Shown one piece after another: positions 43,400-52,212 of a stretch of 64,000 nt of DNA; positions within the stretch are counted from its first letter, which is position 1; each line of letters begins with the position of its first letter. The notes below the pieces were generated by a model. The model saw nothing but the letters and a program-made list of their open reading frames with translations, was not told where the DNA came from and made no database searches. This DNA comes from Candidatus Companilactobacillus pullicola (lineage in GTDB: Bacteria > Bacillota > Bacilli > Lactobacillales > Lactobacillaceae), in NCBI GenBank assembly GCA_019116025.1, contig DXCM01000099.1, positions 27,298-91,297 of the forward strand, in the 5' to 3' direction. A program made the position numbers and the translations under genes.

Positions 43400-44230
43400 A
43401 TGATACACAAAATTGCAGTTTTTTCTGATGTTCATGGCAATGTGACAGCGTTGAATGCTGTTCTAAAAGATGCTAAGAAGAATGGCGCTACTGATTATTG
43501 GTTCCTAGGAGATCTATTTTTACCAGGTCCTGGAGCAGAAAAACTTTACAAAACAGTAAAATCTTTACATCCAGCTGTCTGGTTGCAAGGAAACTGGGAA
43601 CAAGAGATTAACAGTATCGTTGATGGTGAAGCCGATTATGATGATCCCTCTGAAGTTTACTTGTCGAGATTGACAGAGTATTTGATTAATAATTTAAAGC
43701 CTAAACATTATCAAAAATTGATTCAAAGACCAATTTCAACGACGATAACAGTCAATGGACTAAAGTTTGGTTTGTCACATAATCAAGCAGAACGTTCAAC
43801 AGGACATGACCTATTTCCAGCTGAAGCACAGAAAAATTTTGACCATTTAGCGGGCGATAAGGATGTTTTATTGTATGGACATACGCATCAACAAGTAATG
43901 CGCACGTCCAGTAAGGGACAGTTGATCATTAATCCTGGAGCTACAGGTCAGCCGTACAGTCCTTATGCTAAATTCATGGAAGATCAGCGCGCATGCTATA
44001 CCATTTTGACAGTTGATGATGAGAGTAGAATAGAAGTAGATTTCAGAAAAGTCAGCTATGATGTTGATAAAGAAATCAAGTTGGCTCAGAGTAAAGATCT
44101 TCCTTATATTCATTTGTATGAACATTTGCGTAAAACCGGATTCACGGTAACCCATGATCAAAAATTACTGAAAAAGGTTAATTCTGAATATCATTATCGA
44201 CACGAAGTCCGTAAATTTTTTAATAAATAA
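43400..44230 (+). CDS. Metallophosphoesterase
   Basis: A 276-residue calcineurin-like phosphoesterase. Motifs in order are FSDVHGN (Asp10, His12), FLGDLFLPG, LQGNWE (the usual GNH[DE] with Trp for His), LSHNQ and YGHTHQQ. The bound metals should be Mn or Fe. It resembles the YfcE/ApaH-like group that cleaves phosphodiesters or nucleotides. TTAGGGG is spaced for ATG 43400, not for the ATG at 43391. The GNW variant may alter catalysis. Confidence 0.88.
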   Translation: MIHKIAVFSDVHGNVTALNAVLKDAKKNGATDYWFLGDLFLPGPGAEKLYKTVKSLHPAVWLQGNWEQEINSIVDGEADYDDPSEVYLSRLTEYLINNLKPKHYQKLIQRPISTTITVNGLKFGLSHNQAERSTGHDLFPAEAQKNFDHLAGDKDVLLYGHTHQQVMRTSSKGQLIINPGATGQPYSPYAKFMEDQRACYTILTVDDESRIEVDFRKVSYDVDKEIKLAQSKDLPYIHLYEHLRKTGFTVTHDQKLLKKVNSEYHYRHEVRKFFNK

Positions 44231-44236
44231 ATAATT

Positions 44237-44273
44237 AGTCGTTTTTAGTGAAAACTAGATAACGGCTATTTTT
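44237..44273 (+). terminator. Terminator after the metallophosphoesterase gene
   Basis: TAGTCGTT pairs with AACGGCTA, with an inner TAGT/ACTA stem, and a T run follows. Confidence 0.75.
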
Positions 44274-44276
44274 GTG

Positions 44277-44306
44277 CAAAAAAAAGATACCCGAAGGCAT
44301 CTCTTA
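44277..44306 (-). terminator. Terminator of the CAP-SLAP gene
   Basis: On the minus strand GAGATGCC-TTCG-GGTATCTT is followed by a T run of eight; it is a classic UUCG hairpin. Confidence 0.85.
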
Positions 44307-45473
44307 ATTTACGGTAACTTCATTTTCCTGAAGCCAAGCGTTGGTACCAATACGGTACATCTTCAAGTGTGTTTTAGGATTAACGGCACGTCGAGCCATG
44401 ACCCATCTGCTATCTTTATGAACGATCTTACCAGTAAAATTACCGTTATTGTCGTAAACTTTTGCATCAGTTGTAGCTGTGACACTAGATCCGTATAGGA
44501 ATTTAGCCCAAGGCAAGACATCGGCAGCTGACACGAAACCATTAGTACTTACGTGATAATATTTTTTACCATTAATAGTGGCAACCATATCGGAAATCCA
44601 ATCAGAATTTGGAGCTAATTCCAAGTCGGTACGTTTTTCACCATAACGGTCGTAGACGGAAGTTGCATAATCTTTAGTTGTGACACCGCCACGTAAGTCA
44701 GCAGTTACGTAATCTTTACGTTGAGTGTAATCAGCACCTTTACGATTGATATCAGCCAAATCATATTTGGAAGGATTAGCATAATCGTTGTACTTAGTCA
44801 TATAGTAATCGTTGATATCGTTAGGGTCATATTTGCTGTAGGATGCTTTATCATTTCCCATTTCCTGAGAAAAATAAATCATGCCAGTGTCTGATATACT
44901 GACACCAATTCCCACGTAATTTATATAAGGATTGAGCATATTCTTTCTGTGGCCAAAATCGGGGGTTGAATCGTATGTTTCGCTATAAAATTCATTAGTA
45001 ATTTTTTCAGCAATAATTAAAGGATCGGTTGAACCAATCATAGAGAATGGCATCTGAGCAATATTTTCCTCAGCAGTAAAGTTGTAAGGATACATGTTAG
45101 CTGAATGCCAGTTAGAGTGATCGTCGACGCCACCAGAAGTAATAAAGGAGTCCGTTCTAGCCTGAGCGTAGTTACTTAAAACGTTGACTGGCGTGAGTGG
45201 AGCCAAATTATTCTGGGATCTAAGCCGATTAAGTTCATTCAACATGGCGACTCGAACAGCAGCAAGATCAATGTTTTCATAGTTTGCTGCTTGCGTCTTA
45301 GTGGATGTTGTTGAAGAAGCATCAATAGAATCACTAGAATTTGTTTTTGTAGAAGTTGAATTATCGTTAGTGTTGGAAACTGTATCAGCGGAAACAATCG
45401 TTCCACTAATATTTGTAACCAAAAGGGCACCAGTAGCGATTAAAATTGCTGTTTTTTTAGCTTTAGAAAACAT
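44304..45473 (-). CDS. Secreted CAP-domain protein with C-terminal SLAP repeats
   Basis: A 389-residue exported protein. A signal peptide (about 1-29, VSA cleavage) and a Ser/Thr/Asn-rich spacer lead to a CAP/SCP domain (about 65-205) with NELNRLRSQNNLAPL, HSNWHSANMYPYNFTAEENIA and FGHRKNMLNPYINYVGIGVS. Two SLAP-type repeats follow (about 258-325 and 328-389), which should hold it to the cell wall. CAP proteins of bacteria are of unknown or sterol/lipid-binding role. It belongs to the same wall-anchor family as the protein at 34.3 kb. Confidence 0.87.
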   Translation of the reverse strand: MFSKAKKTAILIATGALLVTNISGTIVSADTVSNTNDNSTSTKTNSSDSIDASSTTSTKTQAANYENIDLAAVRVAMLNELNRLRSQNNLAPLTPVNVLSNYAQARTDSFITSGGVDDHSNWHSANMYPYNFTAEENIAQMPFSMIGSTDPLIIAEKITNEFYSETYDSTPDFGHRKNMLNPYINYVGIGVSISDTGMIYFSQEMGNDKASYSKYDPNDINDYYMTKYNDYANPSKYDLADINRKGADYTQRKDYVTADLRGGVTTKDYATSVYDRYGEKRTDLELAPNSDWISDMVATINGKKYYHVSTNGFVSAADVLPWAKFLYGSSVTATTDAKVYDNNGNFTGKIVHKDSRWVMARRAVNPKTHLKMYRIGTNAWLQENEVTVN

Positions 45474-45581
45474 ATTAATATTTCCCCCGTTTTTTATAGA
45501 TCATGACACTTTAATTATAATGAACATTTTATATTACTTCTATTAATTAAAACAGGTTAGTTTGGCAAGAAATTGAGAAAA

Positions 45582-46403
45582 TTATAGAAATTTCTTTTCA
45601 TATTCAGTAGGAGAACATCCCATATATTTATGAAATACTCTTGCAAATCGTTGATAACTGGGAAAACCGCATGATTGCGAAATGAATGTAATGGATTCAT
45701 TGGAAACTTTAAGTAATTCAGATGCTTTTTTTAAGCGGTATTTAGTTAGATATTCCTTTGGTCCAATATTCATGTTTTCTTTAAAGAGTTTGTATAAATA
45801 AGTTCGATCTACTGCCAAATAATCTACAACGTCATTAATAGAGATAGTCGATTCGTAGTTATTTCTGATATAGTATAAAGCTTTAGTATAGATAATGTCT
45901 GGTGAAGAGGACTGATTGGACGAGACAATAGGTAAAGTTTCATGTAGTGAGTCTAATATTTCTAATAATTTAGAACTATAAATAAAATCACTACTGTTCG
46001 GAGTTTGTGAGTAATTGACTATTTCAACTATCTTTTGTGGAACAATAGTTGTGTCTTTAATGGATAATACTGGATTTTGATATGAAATATTGATTTGAGA
46101 CATATACTGTTTTATCAAATCACCAGTGAACCGAATCCAATAAAAAGACCAAGGGTCAATCTTGTCAGCAATCATTGTGACCGTTTTTTGAGGTTCAATA
46201 TACATAAAGTCACCTTTTTTTAAGTGATAGGTCACACCATTACTGATAAAAACTCCTTTACCAGCGGAAATATAATGTAGCATATAACCAGATCGTCCTA
46301 ATGGTCCGTACTGGTGGGATGGTGTAGTTGCTTCATATCCACCGGATGTCAGATATAAGTAAGGATTGTATTGTTCATTACTGAAAACAAAATTTTTCTT
46401 CAT
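45582..46403 (-). CDS. AraC-family regulator of the sucrose/raffinose-type operon
   Basis: A 274-residue regulator with an N-terminal cupin domain for sugar sensing (GYMLHYISAGKGVFISNGVTYHLKKGDFMYI) and a C-terminal double helix-turn-helix (INDVVDYLAVDRTYLYKLFKENM, then ITFISQSCGFPSYQRFARVFHKY). It resembles RafR/MsmR activators of alpha-galactoside operons. The start is the ATG (complement of 46401-46403) with GAGG before it; a longer frame lacks a site. It is divergent from the PTS operon, which it probably activates. Confidence 0.88.
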   Translation of the reverse strand: MKKNFVFSNEQYNPYLYLTSGGYEATTPSHQYGPLGRSGYMLHYISAGKGVFISNGVTYHLKKGDFMYIEPQKTVTMIADKIDPWSFYWIRFTGDLIKQYMSQINISYQNPVLSIKDTTIVPQKIVEIVNYSQTPNSSDFIYSSKLLEILDSLHETLPIVSSNQSSSPDIIYTKALYYIRNNYESTISINDVVDYLAVDRTYLYKLFKENMNIGPKEYLTKYRLKKASELLKVSNESITFISQSCGFPSYQRFARVFHKYMGCSPTEYEKKFL

Positions 46404-46450
46404 AATAGCCTCATTCAACATTTCGACATACTGTATCAACATTATACCAT

Positions 46451-46478
46451 TTGAAAACGGTTACTTGAGCTATAGAAT
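46451..46478 (+). promoter_or_regulatory. Promoter with cre site of the PTS operon
   Basis: TTGAAA (46451-46456) and TAGAAT (46473-46478) are 16 bp apart. TGAAAACGGTTACT (46452-46465) matches the catabolite-response consensus TGWAANCGNTNWCA at all positions but the last. It overlaps the -35 box, so CcpA should repress here when glucose is present. Confidence 0.7.
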
Positions 46479-46533
46479 GAATTTGTAAGTTAATAACGCA
46501 ATGATATTTTTTTATTATAGAGAGGAAAAAATT

Positions 46534-48042
46534 ATGAAGAATGATCGTAAGCTATATGAGAAAATCTCTGATGAAATTCTTCCAGCAATTGGTGGAAAAG
46601 ACAATGCTATTGAAGCATTTCACTGTGCTACAAGATTAAGAATAGCCTTGAAAGATATTAGTAAAGTTGATAAAGATGCCTTAAATAATATTGAATTGGT
46701 CAAAGGGGTAAATATCAATAAGAATCAATTACAAATTATCTTTGGAGCTGGCTTAGTCGATAAGGTAACCGATGTTTTTATTCAACATACAGGCATAAAA
46801 TATTACTCGGTGGATTCTGGTAATCCTGAACCAGAAAAGAAAGATGCAAGTGTCGATAAGGACGAGGAAAAAGGCTTTTTTCAAAAATTTATCGATGATT
46901 TAACAGGTGTCTTCACTGAAATATTGCCCGGTATCTTAGCTGGAGGTATCTTAATCGGTCTAAATAATTTATTAACGCAAAAGATATTTGGATCACAGTC
47001 ACTTGTTCAAATGTTCCCTGGAATTTCAGGAATTAGTACTATTGTTAATTTAGGCTCTTCCGGTATTTTTGCTATGTTACCCTTGATAGTTATTTATTCT
47101 GCAACTAAGAGATATGGTGGTAGACCAGTTTTGGGACTAGCAATTGGTGCAGTTATGATGTCTGCCTCTTTACCAGCCATGTCTGATGTTCAGACTGGTG
47201 CCGCTAAAGCAGTGATTGCTAATATTTTTGGTTGGAAATTATCACTAACTAACTTTGGTGGTCAAATTATTGTTGCCTTAATCATGGGATGGGTCATTGC
47301 CAAATTAGATAACTTTTTCCAAAAGAAGTTGCCAGGTGTAATTCAATTCGTTCTTTCACCAATGTTAACTATTTTAATTTCATCTTTTATTTTATTTATG
47401 ATTGTCGGACCTATTGGTGTAACACTATCAACATGGATTACTAATGGTTTAGTTTGGATGTCTCAATCCTTAGGTATTTTTGGATATATAATTTTTGGTG
47501 GTATTCAGCAATTAATTGTTATTACTGGATTGCATAATATGTTCGGTGCTATTGAGACACAATTGATCTCAACTACTCAATATGATTTTTTGAATCCACT
47601 ATTTTCCGGTGCTTTAATGGGACAAGGTGGCGGTGTCTTGGCATTCCTATTCCTAAATCGTAAGAATGCTAAATCTCGTGAAATTTCTATTTCAGCATTT
47701 TTCTCAATTCTTTTCGGTATTTCGGAACCAGCACTTTTTGGTATCAATATTAAACATAAATACCCATTGATTGGTGGTTGTATCGGTGGTGCTGCCGCAG
47801 GTGCATATATTTATTTAACTAAGTTAACAGCAGTTTCCTTTGGAACAACTGGATTACCTGGTATTGCAATTGCTGCTCCTCAAAATAATGGATATGTAAA
47901 TTATATTTTGACTAATTTAGTAGGAATTGCTGTAGGTTTCTTGGCATCGTTAGTTGTTGCTAAATTTTCGACATTTGAATCAAAAGCTAAGGTAACAAAT
48001 AAAACTAAGACAGTTGTTTCAAAACAAGTTAGTGTTGATTAA
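46534..48042 (+). CDS. PTS EIIBC transporter, sucrose/glucoside family
   Basis: A 502-residue PTS permease. The EIIB domain (1-90) has the phospho-Cys31 in FHCATRLRI. After a charged linker, the EIIC domain (120-490) has about ten helices and the family block GISEPALFGINIKHKYPLIGG. There is no EIIA domain, so a separate EIIA-Glc protein must serve. GAGAGGAAAA precedes ATG 46534. It is the first gene of an operon with GH32 and GH36 enzymes, so the substrate is probably sucrose, with raffinose possible. Confidence 0.9.
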   Translation: MKNDRKLYEKISDEILPAIGGKDNAIEAFHCATRLRIALKDISKVDKDALNNIELVKGVNINKNQLQIIFGAGLVDKVTDVFIQHTGIKYYSVDSGNPEPEKKDASVDKDEEKGFFQKFIDDLTGVFTEILPGILAGGILIGLNNLLTQKIFGSQSLVQMFPGISGISTIVNLGSSGIFAMLPLIVIYSATKRYGGRPVLGLAIGAVMMSASLPAMSDVQTGAAKAVIANIFGWKLSLTNFGGQIIVALIMGWVIAKLDNFFQKKLPGVIQFVLSPMLTILISSFILFMIVGPIGVTLSTWITNGLVWMSQSLGIFGYIIFGGIQQLIVITGLHNMFGAIETQLISTTQYDFLNPLFSGALMGQGGGVLAFLFLNRKNAKSREISISAFFSILFGISEPALFGINIKHKYPLIGGCIGGAAAGAYIYLTKLTAVSFGTTGLPGIAIAAPQNNGYVNYILTNLVGIAVGFLASLVVAKFSTFESKAKVTNKTKTVVSKQVSVD

Positions 48043-48060
48043 TTATGAGGTTAAATGATT

Positions 48061-49584
48061 ATGACAAATAGGATTAAAGAATTTAAAAATATGGTAGATC
48101 ATCTAACCGATGTTCCCAAGAAAGTTATCGATAAGGAAAAGAATGTAACCAGGTCCAGTCCTTATCGTCAAAAATATCATGTAGAAAGTGAATCTGGTAC
48201 TCTAGGTGATCCTAATGGTTTCTCCTATTTTAATGGTAAATATCATCTCTTCTATCAATGGAGTCCTTTGGCATATTCAATAGAACCGCACTATACGCAA
48301 CATGGCTGGAAGCACTTAACTTCTGATGATTTGGTTCACTGGCAAGATTTGGGTGCGGCTATTGAGAGTGATACGAAATATGATCGATACGGAACATACT
48401 CAGGTAGCGCTATACCTGAAAATGATAAATTATTAATGATTTATACCGGTAATACCTGGATTAATACTGAAACTAAAAATAATTGGTTACGAGTTCCATA
48501 CCAAGTTACCGCATATATGGATAAAGATAACAAAGTGCATCGTGGTAATGACCCTATAATGGAAGGTGCTATTTCTGGATATACAGCTCATTTCCGAGAT
48601 CCTAAAGTTTGGAAAAAGAATGGGGAATATTATGCCATTTTAGGTGTTCAAAGAGCTAATTTAACAGGAACTGCCTTAATTATCCACAGTAAAGATTTCA
48701 AAGATTGGAATTTATTGGGTGAATTAAATACTAAATATGATTCCTTAGGTTATATGTGGGAGTGTCCTGATTATTTTGAACTGGATGAGAAAGGCGTATT
48801 GGTATTTTGCCCGCAAGGTTTGAAGAGTACTGGTAATGAGTATCAAAATATTTATCAAACTTGTTATTTATTAGGCAATAAACTGTCATTACCTGATACT
48901 AAGTTCAGCACAGGAGACTTAAAAGAATTAGATCATGGATTTGACCTTTATGCTAGTCAAACGATGAGTTCTCCAGATGGACGTAGAATTCTGATTTCTT
49001 GGATGGGATTGCCGGAAACCAGTTATCCAACTGAGAAATTCCATTATTCAGGATGCATGACAATTCCTAAAGAGTTAAGAATTAAAAACAACAAGTTGTA
49101 TCAGATTCCTATCAAAGAGTTAGATACTTGTCGAGTTAATAAACAAACTATTAGAGAGACCTTAAAAGATGAGGTATATCATCGAAAATTGCGTCAGGCT
49201 GCTAATGAATATGATTTTACAATTGATTTTAAAAATTCTAATGCTTTTATAATTGATTTATTTGCCGATGAAGAAGACCAGCGTCGATTTAGAATTATTC
49301 TAAATAAAAAGAAGAGCGAAATTGTGCTTGATCGTTCTAAGGCAGGTGAAGATATTTCAATTGCTTATGGAACGACGAGAACACTTGATTATGCAATGGA
49401 CAATAAAATTAATGTTCGGATATATACGGATACTTCCTCAGTTGAATTGTTCATCAATGGGGGTGAAGAAGTTTTCACATCTAGAATTTTTCCAGATAAA
49501 TCACAATCAAATTTCTTCTTGACCAGTATTGGCGGAACAACAAACATTACAGGACAAACATATGAAATGAACGGACAGGGGTGA
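48061..49584 (+). CDS. GH32 sucrose-6-phosphate hydrolase
   Basis: A 507-residue intracellular beta-fructosidase that should split sucrose-6-phosphate into glucose-6-phosphate and fructose. The nucleophile is Asp50 in LGDPNGF, the stabiliser Asp180 in FRDPK and the acid/base Glu234 in WECPD. A C-terminal beta-sandwich ends near SVELFINGGEEVFTSRIFP. There is no signal peptide. ATG 48061 fits GAGG at 48047-48050 at long spacing; ATG 48055 is the alternative. It is co-transcribed with the PTS gene and the alpha-galactosidase. Confidence 0.9.
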   Translation: MTNRIKEFKNMVDHLTDVPKKVIDKEKNVTRSSPYRQKYHVESESGTLGDPNGFSYFNGKYHLFYQWSPLAYSIEPHYTQHGWKHLTSDDLVHWQDLGAAIESDTKYDRYGTYSGSAIPENDKLLMIYTGNTWINTETKNNWLRVPYQVTAYMDKDNKVHRGNDPIMEGAISGYTAHFRDPKVWKKNGEYYAILGVQRANLTGTALIIHSKDFKDWNLLGELNTKYDSLGYMWECPDYFELDEKGVLVFCPQGLKSTGNEYQNIYQTCYLLGNKLSLPDTKFSTGDLKELDHGFDLYASQTMSSPDGRRILISWMGLPETSYPTEKFHYSGCMTIPKELRIKNNKLYQIPIKELDTCRVNKQTIRETLKDEVYHRKLRQAANEYDFTIDFKNSNAFIIDLFADEEDQRRFRIILNKKKSEIVLDRSKAGEDISIAYGTTRTLDYAMDNKINVRIYTDTSSVELFINGGEEVFTSRIFPDKSQSNFFLTSIGGTTNITGQTYEMNGQG

Positions 49585-49588
49585 TTTT

Positions 49589-51790
49589 ATGAACACCTTA
49601 ATTCAAGTTGATACGGACAAAAAGATATTCTATTTATGTAATAAAGAGATAAGTTATATTTTTAGAGTTTTGCCAAAAACCCAAAAGCTGGAGCATATTT
49701 ATTTTGGACGACATGTTGCAAGTCATGGAACAGTGAAAAATGTTACTCAAGCAGATAAGGCTTGGGGTGAAGACTTAATTGCAGGTAATCAATATTCCTC
49801 TTTATCACGATTAATGCAGGAGTATCCGGAATATGGTACTGGTGATTATCGTTTGCCAGCATTTGAAATAAATTATCCTGATGGTGATGAGATCTCCAAT
49901 TTTGAATATGCTAATTATAAAATTATTGATGGTGTGCCTGATATTAAAGGTATGCCACATGTTAGGTATTCAAAATCAGACTGCCAAACGTTAATTGTCA
50001 CTTTAAAGGATCAATATAGTGGCTTAAAAATGAAATTGAATTACACGATAGACAGTATTAATGCTAGTTTGATTAGAAATGTTGAAGTTGTTAATGACGG
50101 TGAGCAAATTTATACCGTTAAAAGTTTGAAAAGTATGGCTTTGGATGTGCCTAATGATGACTATGATCTGATTACCTTGAATGGTATCTGGGCTCGTGAA
50201 AAACAGGTCAATCGTGAATCAATAAATCCGGGAATTAAAGAAATTAGTAGTAGACGTGGTGCAAGTGGTCATGTCCATGATCCTTTTGTTGCATTAGTTA
50301 GTTCTGAAACTACGCAGAATAGTGGCGAAGTTTATGGTATCTCTACTATTTATAGTGGCAATCATAAAGAAACTGTTGAATTAGATGCTTATGATGTTGT
50401 CAGAGTTACAGCAGGAATTAATGATGATCACTTTTCTTGGGACTTAAACCCGGGTGAAAATTTTGTCACTCCGCAGACAATTTTAGTTTTCTCTGATCGA
50501 GGATTTAATAAAATGAGCCAAACTTTTCATAATTTAGTTAGAAATCATTTGATTGCTCCTAGATGGCGCAAACGAAAGAACCCAGTATTAATAAACAATT
50601 GGGAAGCTACTTATTTTGACTTTAATGAAAAGAAAATTTTAGATTTGGCAAAAAAAGCTTCTCAAGTGGGTTGTAACCTATTTGTTTTGGACGATGGCTG
50701 GTTTGCAGAACGTAATAGTGAAAAAGGTTCATTGGGAGATTGGCGTGTTAACTATAAAAAGTTGCCACATGGATTAGATGGACTCTCAAGTAGGATTCAC
50801 AAGCTGGGTATGGATTTTGGATTATGGTTTGAACCAGAATCAGTATCTGAAGATACGCCAATTTTTAAACAACATCCGGATTGGATTATTGGAATTAAAA
50901 ATAAGTCTCATAGTCAAGGACGTAATCAGTACCTTTTAGACTTTAGTAACCCAGCAGTAGTAGATAATATCTATAAACAGATGGATAAAATTCTTTCAAC
51001 AACAAAAATTGACTATATCAAGTGGGATATGAATCGTAATATTACGGAACCATATTCGCAATACTTATCTCTAAATCAACAAGGTGAGTTTTATCATCGA
51101 TACATTTTAGGAGTTTATTCGTTATATGAAAGACTAGTAAAAAAATACCCTGAAATTCTTTTCGAATCTTGTGCCAGTGGTGGTGGACGATTTGATTTAG
51201 GGATGCTTTACTATGCGCCGCAAACGTGGGGTAGTGATGATACGGACGCTTATGAAAGATGGGAAATTCAAAAGGGTGAGTCATATGTCTATCCTTTGTC
51301 AACCATTGGGACACACGTTTCGGCATCACCTAATCATCAAACAGGTCGTCAGACACCTTTAAAAACCCGGGGTAATATTGCTTTGTTTGGAACATTCGGC
51401 TATGAATTAGATTTGCTGAATTTATCGGAATTGGAGATAGAAATAATTAAACAGCAGATCAATTTGCAAAGAAAATATGCAGAATTAATTGCTACAGGTG
51501 ATTTTTATCGATTGAAGACAAGTTTAAGTAGTACAGATGCTTGGATGGTTGTTTCTCGGGATGGACAACAAGCTTTGGTATGTTACTTCAAAGGGTTAAG
51601 TCATCCAAATATGGGTTACGATCACGTTAAACTCTATGGTTTGAATGATGAAATTAGATATTCAATAAATGATTCATACTATTTATATGGAGATGAATTA
51701 AAGAATATCGGTTTGCCATTAGAATATTCTCTTAACGGTGATAGAATACAGGATTTTGACAGTAAAATATTTGAAATTAAAGCAAATTAA
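49589..51790 (+). CDS. GH36 alpha-galactosidase
   Basis: A 733-residue cytoplasmic enzyme that removes alpha-1,6-linked galactose from raffinose-family sugars. Conserved blocks are INNWEATYFDF, LDDGWF (367-372), KWDMNRN with nucleophile Asp480, ESCASGGGRFD, and WGSDDTDA with the acid/base at Asp550 or Asp551. Length is normal. AGGGGTG precedes the ATG, 4 bp after the GH32 stop. Its place in a PTS operon means that either raffinose enters by that PTS or galactosides come by another route. Confidence 0.93.
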   Translation: MNTLIQVDTDKKIFYLCNKEISYIFRVLPKTQKLEHIYFGRHVASHGTVKNVTQADKAWGEDLIAGNQYSSLSRLMQEYPEYGTGDYRLPAFEINYPDGDEISNFEYANYKIIDGVPDIKGMPHVRYSKSDCQTLIVTLKDQYSGLKMKLNYTIDSINASLIRNVEVVNDGEQIYTVKSLKSMALDVPNDDYDLITLNGIWAREKQVNRESINPGIKEISSRRGASGHVHDPFVALVSSETTQNSGEVYGISTIYSGNHKETVELDAYDVVRVTAGINDDHFSWDLNPGENFVTPQTILVFSDRGFNKMSQTFHNLVRNHLIAPRWRKRKNPVLINNWEATYFDFNEKKILDLAKKASQVGCNLFVLDDGWFAERNSEKGSLGDWRVNYKKLPHGLDGLSSRIHKLGMDFGLWFEPESVSEDTPIFKQHPDWIIGIKNKSHSQGRNQYLLDFSNPAVVDNIYKQMDKILSTTKIDYIKWDMNRNITEPYSQYLSLNQQGEFYHRYILGVYSLYERLVKKYPEILFESCASGGGRFDLGMLYYAPQTWGSDDTDAYERWEIQKGESYVYPLSTIGTHVSASPNHQTGRQTPLKTRGNIALFGTFGYELDLLNLSELEIEIIKQQINLQRKYAELIATGDFYRLKTSLSSTDAWMVVSRDGQQALVCYFKGLSHPNMGYDHVKLYGLNDEIRYSINDSYYLYGDELKNIGLPLEYSLNGDRIQDFDSKIFEIKAN

Positions 51791-51821
51791 AAAGTTCGAT
51801 ATATTTATATCGGACTTTTTG
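51789..51821 (+). terminator. Terminator of the PTS/GH32/GH36 operon
   Basis: A stem AAAAAGTTCGATAT / ATATCGGACTTTTT with a loop of four is followed by GTTG; the T run lies in the right arm. Confidence 0.85.
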
Positions 51822-51894
51822 TTGTATATTGTTGCGACAAATTGATAAATATATTAAGCTCTTGGTGGCAATTTAGGAGTAGGTGGGAAGTAAT

Positions 51895-52212
51895 ATGGAG
51901 AAAACTGAAGAAGTTGCAAGTTTAATGGATCAATTGAGTAAGGCATATGCTGATCCGGAAGTTAAAGCTGATCAACGTTTGTCAAAGCTTATCATGAAGT
52001 GTGCTCAGGTTTTAGAGGAAACTAACGATGTTAATTTAGTTTCGGCGGGTTTTCGCATTCACTTGAGCAATTATGATTTTTATTTTCAAAAGGGCAAACT
52101 TCCTAAGTCCGTAGCTAATTTGTATGATTTATGTAAGAAAAATAAGGGTAAATACAATCCTTTAGATTTCAATCATTATTTCGGTGTGGTCAAATTTATC
52201 AGACATTTTTAA
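51895..52212 (+). CDS. Enterocin A-type bacteriocin immunity protein
   Basis: A 105-residue soluble helical protein of the class IIa immunity type. It has SLMDQLSKAYADPEV at the start, four likely helices and LPKSVANLYDLCKKNK near the end. Such proteins protect the cell from pediocin-like bacteriocins by binding the mannose PTS permease. AGGAGTAGGTGGG precedes ATG 51895. No bacteriocin gene lies nearby, so it is an orphan. It overlaps the convergent ROK gene by 14 bp. Confidence 0.72.
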   Translation: MEKTEEVASLMDQLSKAYADPEVKADQRLSKLIMKCAQVLEETNDVNLVSAGFRIHLSNYDFYFQKGKLPKSVANLYDLCKKNKGKYNPLDFNHYFGVVKFIRHF

